Origin: Bimastos eiseni
Taxonomy: Eukaryota > Annelida > Clitellata > Crassiclitellata > Lumbricidae
Direction of reading: 5' to 3'
NCBI GenBank assembly: GCA_959347315.1
Contig: OY365820.1
Coordinates: forward strand, 116,652-180,651
Length of the DNA stretch: 64,000 bases
Positions 34,741-46,225 of this stretch are shown here, piece by piece. Position numbers and translations under genes: made by a program. Numbering within the stretch: the first letter of the stretch is position 1; every line of letters starts with the position of its first letter. The notes beneath the pieces are model-generated. The model worked only from the letters and a program-made list of their open reading frames with translations, searched no databases and was not told the DNA's origin.

Positions 34741-36300
34741 ACCATCCTCCCTCTCTCTCTGTCTGTCTGTCTCTCTTTCTTTTTCTATCTCTCTGTCTCT
34801 CTGTCTGTCTCTCTCTTTCCTTTTCTGTCTCTGTCTCTGTCTGTCTGTCTCTCTGTGTCTCTCTCTCACTCTCTCACACTATCTCTCTCTCTCTTTCTGG
34901 CTCGCTTTGTCTCTGTCTCTGGTCCATTTCTCTGTCTCTGTCTCTGTCTCTGTCTCTGTCTCTGTCTCTCTCTTTCTTCCGTCGACTCATTGCAATCGTT
35001 GTTCGTTGTTCAGAAGGTCGACTAAACAGAGGAACGCGATCTAATCTTCGTATCTTATGATTCATTTGGATTTGAAAGAGGATCGGGGAAGGAGGAAGAG
35101 GAGAAGGGAAGCAGGATGATAGGAGAAGGTGGAGAAGAAGAAGAAAGCGAAGGATTAGAGTGAGGAGTAAATGGAGAAGGAAAGGTGAAGGTAAGGGAGA
35201 TAAAGATAAAGAGGAGGAGGAGGGGAGGAGGTGGAGGAGGGGAGGATGGAGCGAATATTACAGATGTTTTTAGATGTTGTCGTCGGCTAAATTACATTGG
35301 ACTGGATGCGATTGGATTAGCTTCGCCTGAACTCGATTGATGAAGGGGAGGAGGAGCAAGAGGAAGAGGAGGAAGAGAGAGGAGGAAAAGAGGAGGAAGG
35401 TAAAGTAGAAGAATGAGGAGAAAAAGGTGGAAAAAGAAGTAGAGGAGAGAGGAAGAGGAGAAAGAGTATGAAGAGGAGAACAAAATATTTGAAGAAAGAG
35501 GAATTACAGGAGGAAAAAAGATGAGGGAGAGTAGGAGGAGAGGAGGAGAAAGAAGTAGAAAAAGGAGTAAGAGACAATAATTCGTTACTTGGTTGCGGTG
35601 TTATAATCAGAATTCGTCTACGAGTAGGTTCCCTTCAGCCAATCCCAGCTCTTCCCAGGGATGTAGTTAGGGGGATGCAACGCTTCTACTGCTGAGACAG
35701 ACAGACAGACAGAAGGAGAGAGACTGATCGTTCGTCAAACATGCTCTGATTGGCAGCTGAAGTCGGTCTGTCGTCACAGAGTGAGCTTGCATCATCGCCC
35801 ACACTCCCTCCCTACCTCCTTCCCTCTCTCCCTCCCTCTCTTCCCTCTCTCCCTCTCTCCCTCTCTCCCTCTCTCCCTCTCTCCCTCTCTCCCTCTCTCC
35901 CTCTCGCTCTCTCTCTCTACGTCTCGAAAGATCGTGCTTTCTTAAGAAGACAGTGGTAATCGTTATTGAAGTAGAGCAGACGCAATGAACGACGAAGATC
36001 GTTATTAAATTATTATGTCAGTCATCATCTTCGATTCGGTCCACTGTCGTTTCTTCATCATCAGTCCCTGTTCATCCATCCATCCATCCATTAGGCTGTC
36101 TCTCTATCTTTCATTCTATCTTTCAATCAATCTACCTGTGTGGTCTGCCTGCCTGTCTCTTTGCCTATGTGTCTGTCTGTCAGCCTGACCCTCTCTCACT
36201 CTCTTTTCATATCTAACACAGGAACGTTCTCTCACATTAACTTTCCCTCTGCCCGTAGCTCTTTCTCACTCTCAATCCATTCTCTCTCTCTGTGTGTGTG
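34741..36300. repeat. No gene; CTGT, GGAGGA and CTCTCC tracts up to the gap
   Basis: CTGTCTCT repeats run to about 34972. Purine-rich GGAGGAAGA sequence spans 35080-35570, and CTCTCCCT repeats span about 35810-35915. The TGTGTGTG run at 36291-36300 is the left edge of the assembly gap. No coding frame is credible. Confidence 0.7.
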
Positions 36301-36500
36301 NNNNNNNNNNNNNNNNNNNNNNNNNNNNNNNNNNNNNNNNNNNNNNNNNNNNNNNNNNNNNNNNNNNNNNNNNNNNNNNNNNNNNNNNNNNNNNNNNNNN
36401 NNNNNNNNNNNNNNNNNNNNNNNNNNNNNNNNNNNNNNNNNNNNNNNNNNNNNNNNNNNNNNNNNNNNNNNNNNNNNNNNNNNNNNNNNNNNNNNNNNNN
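36301..36500. other. Assembly gap of 200 N
   Basis: Exactly 200 undetermined bases. A GT run ends on its left and a GGA purine repeat starts on its right, so assembly probably failed in simple repeats. The true gap length is unknown. Confidence 0.99.
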
Positions 36501-36790
36501 AGGAAGAGGAGGAGGAGGAGTAAGAAAAGGAGGAGGAGGAGGAAGAAAAGGAGGAGGAGGAGGAAGAAAAGGAGGAGGAGGAGGAGGAAGAAAAGGAGGA
36601 GGAGGAAGAAAAGGAGGAGGAAGCAAAGGAGGAGGAGGAGGAAGAAAAGGAGGAGGAGGAGGAAGAAAGGGAGGAGGAGGAGGAAGAAGAGGAGGAGGAG
36701 GAGGAAGAAAGGGAGTAGGAGGAGGAAGAAAAGGAGGAAGAAGAAGAAGAAAATGTGGAAGCGCAAGAGAAGGAACGGGAGGAGGAGGCA
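36501..36790 (+). repeat. GGAGGAGGAAGAAAA purine repeat
   Basis: Nearly pure purine, with GGA clusters separated by AAGAAAA. Open frames on both strands are artefacts. Confidence 0.93.
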
Positions 36791-37203
36791 GAGTATAGAA
36801 AAAGTACGAAGCAATGTCAAAATACACTGACGTAAACTAATGACATCATACATAATATTATAGCTTTATACTGAAGCACATCATGAAATTTATGACAGTA
36901 ATGTCTCAAACCAACTAAAACTAATTAAGAGTGCCAAAACAAATTAGAGTTAAACGCGAATGTTGCATCGATTCAAGAGCAATCATAAAACGTAAACTGA
37001 AAGAATCAATGACTTTGAGACTTATTTTACCAACGCACATCATGTTGTATATTAACCAAAGCAGCTATTAGGCACCTCAAAGAAAGCGTAGTAAAATGAT
37101 TTATACGTAAAACGGACCAGAGCTGGAACGGAAGTTGATTTTGAACTGATCGGAAGGTGGTAACGATTCGTCGGATGACTTGATGCATACACCAAGACGA
37201 TTA

Positions 37204-37236
37204 TGACAAATATATAACAGTGTTGATGCAAAACCG
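37204..37236 (+). repeat. 33-bp perfect direct repeat, copy 1
   Basis: Identical over 33 bases to 38155-38187, 951 bp away. It begins TGACAAATATATAACAGTG. Flanks do not match. Confidence 0.9.
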
Positions 37237-37749
37237 CTGGAAGAGTTGGTTCAATGGCCGGGAAAAAGAAGAATCTCTGGATGATATCTCGTCTATGTTT
37301 GTCTTCAGTGTTAAATTCTTTTCTGCAAATCTTTCATTTTTGCATTTTGCGAAGCGTTGTGTTTCTTGAACGGAGGCTGTGGTAATCCATTGGACCATTT
37401 TTCGTTTTGTTCGGATGGTATCCGACAATTTATTAATGGCCTGTAGACAGATAAGCACCTTGCGTTGCTAAAAGAATTATTTTAAGATGGGCTCTCGTTT
37501 ATAAATAGCACCAAGGCCCTCTAGTGGTCATTCCGTGCATAGATGCAGAACAACACCGACGCTACAGAATAAGACAGAGGCAGAGACAGAGAATGAGGTA
37601 GAGAGGAAAAGACATAGACAGAGGCAGAGAGACAAGAACAGAGAGGAAGTGATAGAGCTAGAGATGGAGACAGAGAGGTTGAATGCTATCGATCGTACAT
37701 TATCCTCTTCTGTTGTCCTCATTCTTGTCCTTCGTCGTCTCTCTTCCTC

Positions 37750-37762
37750 TGACCTTTGACCT
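37750..37762 (-). promoter_or_regulatory. Consensus DR1 nuclear-receptor element
   Basis: TGACCTTTGACCT is the reverse complement of AGGTCAAAGGTCA, the textbook DR1 site for RXR/HNF4/COUP-type receptors. No gene start is recognised next to it, so any role is speculative. Confidence 0.35.
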
Positions 37763-38154
37763 GTTCATCACATGTCATACGAAACGACTCGAGTTCCATC
37801 CGACGACTCTTCAGACGTACGTTGTTTCTGACGGTTCACCGAAAAAGCGTTAGAAGCTATCTCTACATTCAGTCTGGCAAATATGTCAGTCTGTCTGTCT
37901 CTCTATCTCTCTTTGTGTGTCAATTGCCTTATCAGTCCTCTCCTGATTCAGTATCTAAATTTACCCACAAACAAATCGTTTCCTTTGTACAATACAATAC
38001 AACGGTTAGTTGGTATACGATGCCTTCCTTAAAAAGTGTCTAGAAGCGACATTCGTGAAGCCAGACAACCATCATGAAGCCATAGACAGATTGGAAGAGG
38101 AAGACGTTATTTGGTTAGTTTCAGTTTAACGACACTGTGTGATGACCATATTTG

Positions 38155-38187
38155 TGACAAATATATAACAGTGTTGATGCAAAACCG
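38155..38187 (+). repeat. 33-bp perfect direct repeat, copy 2
   Basis: Partner of 37204-37236. Confidence 0.9.
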
Positions 38188-38223
38188 AATGACCAAAATG
38201 ATGACCAAAGATCATAAGCATCA

Positions 38224-38300
38224 ACATCCTCCTTTATCCAGGCTTGGGACTGGCACTGCTGGACTACAAGCAGTGACGGAGTTGGTAGGTTCTTTTGAAG
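38224..38300 (+). repeat. Dispersed repeat family with core CTTGGGACTGGCA
   Basis: Shares an extended similarity of about 65 bp, including CCTCCT, TTGGGACTGGCA and GGAGTTG blocks, with 48372-48450 (minus) and 58728-58800 (plus). Copies are diverged. Likely a retroelement-derived repeat, not identified. Confidence 0.7.
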
Positions 38301-38951
38301 CGTACTCTAATCTGAGGCGCTCACGTGACTTCCATCATCCAATAGCAGCCTACCCAGTAGTCACGTGACAGATGATGTAATGGCTCTCATCTTTTCCTGA
38401 GTCTTTGAGTTACGTTATTAGCTGGTCTTTCGTCGTCCAAGAGTTCAACGGAGAATGGGTTCAAGGTGAAGTGGGTTAAAAGGTGAATGGGGTTGCGTGC
38501 GTGCTATATCGCCCCACTAAATCGACCGAACAGTGTATGATGATTGGGACAAAGGTCTTAATGGCTGGAATGGGGAAAAGGGAATGAAGAGGGAGAGTGG
38601 GGGAGTGGAGAGAGAGAATAGAGAGTGAGGGAGGGAGAATTGGGAAGGGAGCTTGGCCACAATTGACTCTTTGTCATCGGTAGAGTTTAGCTGAATTCGG
38701 TTGCTGAAGCAGCAAATATTTCGTTTTCATCTCATTTGGAGAAAGAAACTCAGAAGAGAATTCATTCCTGTATGCAAGTAGACAATCGTCGTGTTTGACA
38801 TCAAAGGGGAAATAAAGGGGTTTTCGTTGGTGTTCAATATCTTCCGGAGATGCAAGAATTTGTTCTGGGAGACTATAAGAAAAATGACGTTTATCCCTAT
38901 CATCATTAGTATTTTTAACAATAATAATAATGAAATTAATACTAACAAATA

Positions 38952-38982
<31 letters not shown>

Positions 38983-41319
38983 GCAATAATAATTACATCA
39001 ACTGTGAGTTCGTGCGTTTGAGGCCCCTCCAGACTCCATGTACACTATGGTAGAAATTTCTCTATGAATTTCTGGCTAGAATTGCAAACGACCTAGCATT
39101 GTACTGTCCAAATTATAAATGGTCAGTCCATGGTGCATTCTTCCAAACGCCTTTGAATCGATTGTCTGCGCTTTTCCTAAGGCCCTTGAGCCGATATGCC
39201 TTGGCCGATGAAAAACTGCGGCATCGACCTATTTTCAATCCATTTCGGTCGGAAAAACACAATTCTCGGAATGACACAATTTCATATGTGATCTGGATTT
39301 TCATTTTCACTGTTATCTGCTAAGTGGAATTTATATGGCGCCGAACAAATGAAAAGGGATTTGACATAGATCGCGTTTGACACATCATGGGATCATCAAA
39401 GTAGTTCTTCATATTCACAGATAGAAACCTTTGACTGACCTTCGTAGATCGTCTGTGTATTTCTCTTCTACAAGTGATGGTTAATATTCGTTTCATTAAT
39501 ATTTCATTTTATGACCACTTTGTGCGCAGTTTTGCATTAAAATAAATATAATAATAGTCATAATAGTTATAGTTTATTATTTCTATTCAATTTCGGAGAC
39601 GAAATAAAATCTTGTTAAAGAGAAAGAAACGATTTGAGAATAAAAGTTTTAGATAGCCTATTTCACATTGAAAGTCATTTCTGTTGGGTGGTGATTTAGC
39701 GGAGAAAGAGGAAAAAGAGGAGAAACAGAAAGAGGAGGAGGGTGGGCAGGAGAAGGGATGGAGAACATAAAGGAGGAGAAGGAGAATGAGGAGTAGGAGA
39801 AGCTGAAGTTGGAGGAGAAAGAAGAATCTGGTGATAGAAGAGAATGAGGAGGTGATATCGTGATGGGTGTGTGGAAGAAGAAGGAGAAAAAAAGAAAGGA
39901 GAAGAAGAAGGAAATTAAATAGAAGATAGAGGGTCCAATCGTGTATCATTTGCTCAGAAGTAGTAGTGGTTAAATCTGACCGAGGGTTAACTGGTGCTTT
40001 CTCTCCACATAACTCATAATGCCGCCTCATTTCATTGCCTGGTGGGAACGAGAGTCTCAAGTGCAATCGTGCGTTAATAGTTTGTCCACGATGACCGTCA
40101 AGCCTCCGGGTCACCAAGAGACAATAGCTCATCATCCTCCCATAGATCAGCACACGACACATTCTCGTTACCTTAAAAGCAATTTTTATGGCGCCACTAA
40201 AATTTATATCAGTCAAATCGGAGTGGAACGGAGAAAGAAGGTTTCTGCCGAAATTTCGCGTTATATGGATTGGAGCAATCAATAAAAATCGATTTATGTG
40301 CATTGAGGCGACGATGACGTTGATTGGTTTTGGTTTGGGGTGGGGCGTAATCGAATGCTAAAGACAAAAGAGGTCAGTTGGACGGGGCTACATTGTGTCG
40401 GGTTCACTTAGATGTTTGAGGAAAAGGAGGAAGACGTCCTGGGAAATTCAATCCCTAGAATATCATAACTTCCTCTGAATCGCTGTTTCATTGCATCCTT
40501 CGTTGTATCGTCAACGATCGATATTGTTTGCTTCAAAGCCTTTTAAAGCTGAGCTTCTGGGAGGCTTTTCAAATGACGCCATATCTTGTCCACGTATATT
40601 GATATCTGTCTGTATAGAATCATACAATCGGCCATCGATCACGTGGTCACAATCTGTTTTTACGATGGCTGATAAAACTAGACAATAATGTTTTCCGTCT
40701 GTTTCGATGGATGCAAAACCTGATCATGGGTCGAATTCTGGCTCAACATCGACCAATTCTGGAGTCTGAGAGAAGACAGAAGAGTTAGACAATGGACAAC
40801 AGTTCTGCTTCTTCTCAGCGTTTGATCCAATTATGGAAAGCTTCCCATTCCATGTGGGGCTATTGTTATAAAACAGTGCCTAGACATCCGGAATTATTCC
40901 AAAGTGGAAAATCTATAGACCTCAAACTCCTCGTTCGCCTCCAAGTTCTTTCGCATCTCTTTTCCTGTTCATCGACCCCCTCGCGCTTAGTCCGGTCTAA
41001 GCTTAATTCTAGACTTCGTTACTTGAGTCTGCTCTGTTTAAAAAGATTTCATCTGTCGTTCGTCTGTTTTGATCCGATGTAATATCCAAAAAATCAAAAC
41101 TCTCGAAACTGACAAATTAAGTCCTCTGCACAACCACTCTGATGAGACGCAGCGATCGGGAATAAGCTGGTGCCCTGTACATTGCGTTAAGGTAACACTT
41201 TGATTGTTTTAAGTTAGGTCACCTTTGCTGAGCAATGGAAAGTCAACCATGAGTCGTCATCTAAACAGTTTAAAGTGCTACCTTATCACACACGTGAACA
41301 TGGCTACATGTATACATAA
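38301..41319. other. No gene recognised
   Basis: AAT run at 38954-38984; purine-rich stretch at 39700-39925; a copy of the AATAAGCTGGTGCCC dispersed repeat at 41153-41180. A minus-strand frame of 238 residues (39587-40303) is partly repeat-derived and has no motif I recognise. Nothing else supportable. Confidence 0.5.
41153..41180 (+). repeat. Dispersed repeat with core AATAAGCTGGTGCCC
   Basis: Matches the copies at 8803, 48836 and 59555 over GGGAATAAGCTGGTGCCCTG. Confidence 0.7.
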
Positions 41320-41324
41320 ACACA

Positions 41325-41396
41325 CACAGACATGGACACAGACATGGACACAGACATGGACACAGACATGGACACAGACATGGACACAGACATACA
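41325..41396 (+). repeat. 12-bp minisatellite, six units
   Basis: ACAGACATGGAC repeated in tandem, reading TWTQ in one frame. Confidence 0.93.
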
Positions 41397-41839
41397 CAAA
41401 CACACATGTCTTACACAAGAAAACGAAGTCCATGCATCTCCAAATTGGTTGATGCTAGGTCACAGGAAATGATTTAGCGCTAGATTTGAAACCCGTGATA
41501 TTTGTTTAGTAGAAGGACGAAGAGATGTCAACGGATGAAGTGAATGTGTTTCGAGGGGGTTCAACGGAAGAAGAAGTAACGTCGTCGTCGTCGTCTTCTG
41601 TCCGACTCCATCGCCAACTCAGTCTAATATTGGCTGCAGCGAGTTAATTCAGAACGATCTGTTTGTGTTGCCAATCGGGCAAATATTTCATTTCTTAGAA
41701 TCGTTTGATTTAATGGCGCTATATAAATCTCAAGGAAGTTAATCGACGTCAAAGGTTGTCTTAAAGAAATCGAGCGTTGAATGGAAGTCATTCCAGTCGA
41801 TCGAAAGAGTGAATCCATCGACTGGATTGAGCAACAAAG
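41397..41839. other. No gene recognised; LINE-tail-like box
   Basis: GGCGCTATATAAATCTC at 41715-41731 resembles boxes near 30235, 59036 and 59678. Nothing else supportable. Confidence 0.5.
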
Positions 41840-42713
41840 TGTGGAGAGTGTGGGTGGAGAGTGTGGGTGGAGAGTGTGGGTGGAGAGTGTGAGTGGAGAC
41901 TGTGGGTGGAGAGTGTGGGTGGAGAGTGTGGGTGGAGAGTGTGAGTGGAGACTGTGGGTGGAGAGTGTGGGTGGAGAGTGTGGGTGGAGAGTGTAGGTGG
42001 AGAGTGTGGGTGGAGAGTGTGGGTGGAGAGTGTGGGTGGAGAGTGTGGGTGGAGAGTGTGGGTGGAGAGTGTGGGTGGAGAGTGTGGGTGGAGAGTGTGG
42101 GTGGAGAGTGTGGGTGGAGAGTGTGGGTGGAGAGTGTGGGTGGAGAGTGTGGGTGGAGAGTGTGGGTGGAGAGTGTGGGTGGAGAGTGTGGGTGGAGAGT
42201 GTGGGTGGAGAGTGTGGGTGGAGACTGTGGGTGGAGAGTGTGGGTGGAGAGTGTGGGTGGAGAGTGTGGGTGGAGAGTGTGGGTGGAGACTGTGGGTGGA
42301 GAGTGTGGGTGGAGAGTGTGGGTGGAGAGTGTGGGTGGAGAGTGTGGGTGGAGACTGTGGGTGGAGAGTGTGGGTGGAGAGTGTGGGTGGAGACTGTGGG
42401 TGGAGAGTGTGGGTGGAGAGTGTGGGTGGAGAGTGTGGGTGGAGAGTGTGGGTGGAGACTGTGGGTGGAGAGTGTGGGTGGAGAGTGTGGGTGGAGAGTG
42501 TGGGTGGAGACTGTGGGTGGAGAGTGTGGGTGGAGAGTGTGGGTGGAGAGTGTGGGTGGAGAGTGTGGGTGGAGACTGTGGGTGGAGAGTGTGGGTGGAG
42601 ACTGTGGGTGGAGAGTGTGGGTGGAGAGTGTGGGTGGAGAGTGTGGGTGGAGAGTGTGGGTGGAGACTGTGGGTGGAGAGTGTGGGTGGAGAGTGTGGGT
42701 GGAGAGTGTGGGT
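41840..42713 (+). repeat. 13-bp minisatellite, about 67 units, with pentamer higher-order structure
   Basis: The unit is GTGGAGAGTGTGG, with a GAGAC variant in eleven units. Variant spacings from left to right are 52, 273, 65, 65, 39, 65, 52, 65, 26 and 65 bp, all multiples of 13, so the right half is dominated by a five-unit (65-bp) period. All plus frames and some minus frames are open because 13 is not a multiple of three; the 270-339-residue translations are not genes. It lies just beyond the 3' end of calcium-sensor gene A. Confidence 0.96.
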
Positions 42714-42763
42714 TGTACAAGTGGAGTAATGTGTCCTATTATCAGGGCCCCACCCCATCGTTG

Positions 42764-42769
42764 TTTATT
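42764..42769 (-). promoter_or_regulatory. Polyadenylation signal AATAAA of calcium-sensor gene A
   Basis: AATAAA on the minus strand begins 11 nt after the TAG stop of gene A. A cleavage site about 15-25 nt further would give a very short 3'UTR that ends before the 13-bp minisatellite. Confidence 0.6.
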
Positions 42770-42780
42770 TGGCTCTTTCG

Positions 42781-45285
42781 CTAGAAGCCTTGTAGAAGTT
42801 CTCTGAGCGACTGGCAGGCGCTGATCTCTCGAATGAATTCATCTTCCGAGATGAATCCATCTTTGTTGCTGTCGAGGTCCGAAAGGAATTCGAGGGCCGC
42901 TGCTTTTGCCTTCTGTCCCGGATTCGTCTGATTCCTCGCTTTGTAAATCGCCTGAATACATAGAAACAGAAGAGCAACGACTGCAGCTGTTCTCAGACTG
43001 CACAGAATTCAACGACAAACATCGTTCAATGCAAGAAAGAGACTAAACATCATTCAATGCAAGAAAGAGACTAAACTTCATTCAATGCAAGAAAGAGACT
43101 AAACATCATTCAATGCAAGAAATAGACTAAACATCATTCAATGCAAGAAAGAGACTAAACATCATTCAATGCAAGAAAGAGACTAAACATCATTCAATGC
43201 AAGAAAGAGACTAAACATCATTCAATGCAAGAAAGACACTAGAACAGTGTTTCCCAAACTCTTTGGTCGTGGGACCCACTTCGGAAAATCTTTGATTGAT
43301 CGCGACATATTGTGTTGAAATGTGATTAGCATTTCAGCGTCAATTTGCAATGCATGCATTGAATATAATCGATATAATGAAGAGACTAGACTAGACTCTA
43401 CTCATTGGAATATACTAATGTGTTGTATAATATGTAGTGACAATACACCAAAGAGGGTTCAGAGAACAGTTTCATTTTTTTTCTTTAATGGAACTATTTC
43501 AAAACAGACCTGAAGCATGGCGCCCCACTTGAAAAGACGTCGCGACCCACTTTTGGGAAACACTGGACTAGACGGTCCCTGTATTTGCTTAAATTCTCTC
43601 CTTAGCCATTCAACCAAATAGCGCTTTCGAATGTGATAAATTGCTGACGTCTTCTGCATACGTTTGGCCAGCGCCGTAAACAAAGAGATTATCATAATCT
43701 TCTGCAGATGAATGGATTGTCATAATTTTATGTAGATTTCGACAAATTGTTCTCAATAACGGGCCATAGACTTTTATTTTATGCGGTAGAAATGGCAATA
43801 GTTTATATTTAAGCGACCGAATATGTTGGCCTCGAATCATCGCTGATACCTTACTCTGAAATAGACTTCAAACTGAATTATAAATTCATCTGATCTCACT
43901 CATTCACGAATTTACCAAAACTGCACCATATGATATCTCTTCCAAAGTCCCCAAAGGTCTTTCAATAAAATCTGCTGACATTCCTTTTCCACAAATCATT
44001 TCCCGACTGTTCCTCGTCCCAGAATCTTTGAACACTTACCATGGTAATTTAAATATCCCTCTGACCTTCACCTGAAACAGTTTCTTACAAAACCTGTCCG
44101 TCGGTTCTGTTTTGACCAAGCGCCTGTGTATAAATTCCCGCGACTGAGCTTTTGGGGCGTTGTGGAAACCTCGATTGTTACAACTACATTACTTAACTTG
44201 GATCTACTTGACTAGTTGACTGAAGAACAATTTGTCAGAGAGTCTTCTAGAGATAAATCAATTAATCTTCAAACATTAGATCAGCTGGCAGAAATTGGTG
44301 CATTTAATTTATCTATGTATATATTTAAAGAAAAGCAGAAATTGCGTTTAATTTAATCCGGTCATCCATATTTCTTTTCACGAAATTGGGTGAAATATCT
44401 GTTGATGTTTTTAGACCACATATGCTATTATTAGCTTTGGCTTCGTCAGAATGACGACGTTTGCGATTGTTGGACTTAAAGTCTGAAACTCTCTCTATTC
44501 CTGTTTTCTGTTCACTCAATCGCTTGTATTAAGTCACTTCCTTCGTAACTGAATACCAATGTCTACCTCTTTCAATCCGGTAATGACCAAATATGTCCCA
44601 CTTTATGGGCCTATATTTATGTCATAGCTAACACTTCAATTGGGCCGTAGCATACTTCAAAGGGCTATATTTCACTTTGGCCGTAACCTAAGCCTTATAT
44701 TTCACTTTGGCCTTAACCTAAGGCTTATATTTCACTTTGGCCTTAACCTAAGGCTTATATTTCACTTTGGCCTTAACCTAAGGCTTATATTTTACTTTGG
44801 CCTTAACCTAAGGCTTATATTTCACTTTGGCCTTAACCTACTCTATAAGGTTGAATTTCAGTAAGCTCTGCTTAGCATTCAATTGGAAGAGTTGTCAGTG
44901 AACAAACCGTGAGCACTGTTTCCAGTTCCCGTTGCGTTAGTTTCCCATTTCCATCCATGTCATAGAGACGGAAAGCCCACTTGAGCTTCTCTTCCATCGT
45001 TCCACGCTGTGCGATGCTAACCGTCGTCATAAACTCCCTAAAGTCGATGATTCCGTTTTGATCAAGGTCATACGTTCGGAATATGTGGTCGGTGAACTCC
45101 GTGGCGTCCCCGTCTGGAAAGAGCCTCTTGTACATGACCATGAACTCGTACCTTCGAATCCTCCCCTTTGGAAACTCAGTCTTGAACTTCGTAAACCAGG
45201 TCGTGACCTCCTGTTCGGAGAACTTTGTACCGCTGAGGACATCATTGAATTCAGTGGACGAGAGTTTCGTTTGGTTTTTTCCCAT
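42781..45285 (-). CDS. Neuronal calcium sensor family protein A (two coding exons)
   Basis: Exon 1 is 45285-44908 (126 codons) and exon 2 is 42951-42781 (56 codons plus TAG), joined in phase 0 at ETVLT/AIYKA: 182 residues, normal for the family. Role from family knowledge: a calcium-switched sensor at membranes, often in neurons. Seen: MGKNQTKLS start with Gly2 for N-myristoylation; degenerate EF1 (FPKG in place of CPxG); intact EF2 DLDQNGIIDFRE (residues 73-84), EF3 DMDGNGKLTQRE (109-120) and EF4 DSNKDGFISEDE (152-163); ends LQGF. Acceptor is TATTCAG; donor is GTTTGT, a weak match. TTTCTGATTCAG lies 10 nt before the ATG, suggesting a 5'UTR intron. The 1,956-bp intron holds two minisatellites and a short hAT-type element. 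Closest to gene B, about three-quarters identical in exon 1. Subfamily (hippocalcin, visinin-like, recoverin or NCS-1) is not settled. Confidence 0.92.
43015..43240 (+). repeat. 28-bp minisatellite in the intron of gene A, eight units
   Basis: The unit contains ATTCAATGCAAGAAAGAGAC followed by TAAACATC, repeating every 28 bp. It ends directly at the left flank of the short hAT-type element. Confidence 0.93.
43245..43565. mobile_element. Non-autonomous hAT-type element (MITE), 321 bp
   Basis: The left end is CAGTGTTTCCCAAACTC and the right end reverse-complements to CAGTGTTTCCCAAAAGTG. Flanking octamers CACTAGAA and GACTAGAC share ACTAGA (6/8), consistent with a decayed 8-bp target duplication. 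It has no transposase coding sequence. Its ends differ from the element at 30436-33059, so a different parent is likely. It sits inside the intron of calcium-sensor gene A. Confidence 0.85.
44655..44846 (+). repeat. 30-bp minisatellite with an internal hairpin, six to seven units
   Basis: Units read TTCACTTTGGCCTTAACCTA plus AGGCTTATAT, period 30 bp. Each contains GCCTTA-ACC-TAAGGC, a perfect 6-bp inverted repeat. The period keeps a 10-residue frame open (HFGLNLRLIF). The array lies about 60 bp inside the intron from the exon 1 donor of gene A. Confidence 0.93.
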
Positions 45286-46225
45286 TTCGTCTTCTCTGAA
45301 TCAGAAATTCAAAAAAAAGACGGATATTTACAAGTCATGAGTTTCATACAATTAACTTATTCCAACCTAATTCCAGTATCTGTTTTATTTGAGTAAAATT
45401 GCGATTTTGAAACTGTTCAAGAAAATGCTATAAAAATAAAGTGACGAAAAAATGAGACAAAAGGAAGGAGGAGGAGGAGGAGGAGGAGGAGGAGGAGGAG
45501 GAGGAGGAGAAAGAGGAGGTGACAAAATACAGCACCAGAGGGGGAAACGATATGCTCTGAAAAAGAAAGAGACAGTAAGAAAAGGATTGAAAAATAAAGA
45601 TATTAGGAAAGAAAAAGAGAAATGGGGAATTAAGAATGAAAGAAAATAGATGGGAGGGAATAAGGTAATAAGAAATGAACAGAAAAAAGCTAAGAAAAGA
45701 AAGAAAAGTGAATCAATATTCTTCAAACAGCTAAGAGTAGAGGTCACGTGCACAATAATCGGTCTCTTCGATAAACGACCCAATTGTTCTCTTAATCGCG
45801 TCCAAATGTTCCGCTTCGCTGCAAAGATAAAGAAACTGAATAGGGCCTATGACTGAAATCAACCACCAACAGAATCTCAGATCAAAATATGTCTCAAGTT
45901 CGGTTCATTTCGTTCCGATTGTTTCAAAACGGAGGCAACATTTGGGTCAGTATTTGAAGATGGATCGATTTGTTGCAAAAGTGAAAATACGGTTTGTGAC
46001 TGTAACTGAGAGACAGACAGACAGACAAAGAGACGGAGACAGCAAGAGATATGCACAGAGAGAGAGAGAGAAATCAGTGAAGGTCATGCAAAAATAATGC
46101 TCTGCAAGTGTAGCAAAGGGTCAGATGACATATGAATACCTAAGGTCATCTTTTATCATTCTGGTTCAACGGAAATTGTCATTCTGCATAATATGCTAAC
46201 TTGTCAAATAATCCACAACATTCAG
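45286..46225. other. Upstream region of gene A; no other gene recognised
   Basis: Contains the probable 5'UTR splice acceptor just above the gene A start codon, a GGA run at 45469-45510, and a GACAGACA patch near 46011. A promoter cannot be placed. Confidence 0.5.

Larger units (their letters stand above)
36791..38223. other. No gene recognised; a 33-bp perfect direct repeat
   Basis: Contains both copies of a 33-bp repeat (37204-37236 and 38155-38187), a purine CAGA patch at 37563-37675, and a consensus DR1 element at 37750. No coding frame recognised. Confidence 0.5.

Noticed and set aside
33016..35060. Very long open frames (335-679 residues) on both strands, rich in Arg/Glu/Gly or Ser/Pro/Leu
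   Set aside because: They run through a homopyrimidine satellite. Neither strand can form stop codons there, and multiple frames are open at once. No domain is visible.
36140..36830. Open frames crossing the run of N
   Set aside because: They depend on undetermined bases and purine repeats.
39587..40303. Minus-strand 238-residue frame
   Set aside because: Its middle is a translated purine/pyrimidine tract and the rest has no recognisable motif.
41739..42806. Open frames of 269-339 residues (VGGECGWRVWVES and SPPTLSTHTLHP)
   Set aside because: A 13-bp tandem repeat translated in several frames; nothing distinguishes one frame as real.
42765..42977. Minus-strand frame RIRRIRDRRQKQRPSNSF over the last exon of gene A
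   Set aside because: A shadow of the real exon in another frame; the true frame gives the EF4 hand and LQGF.
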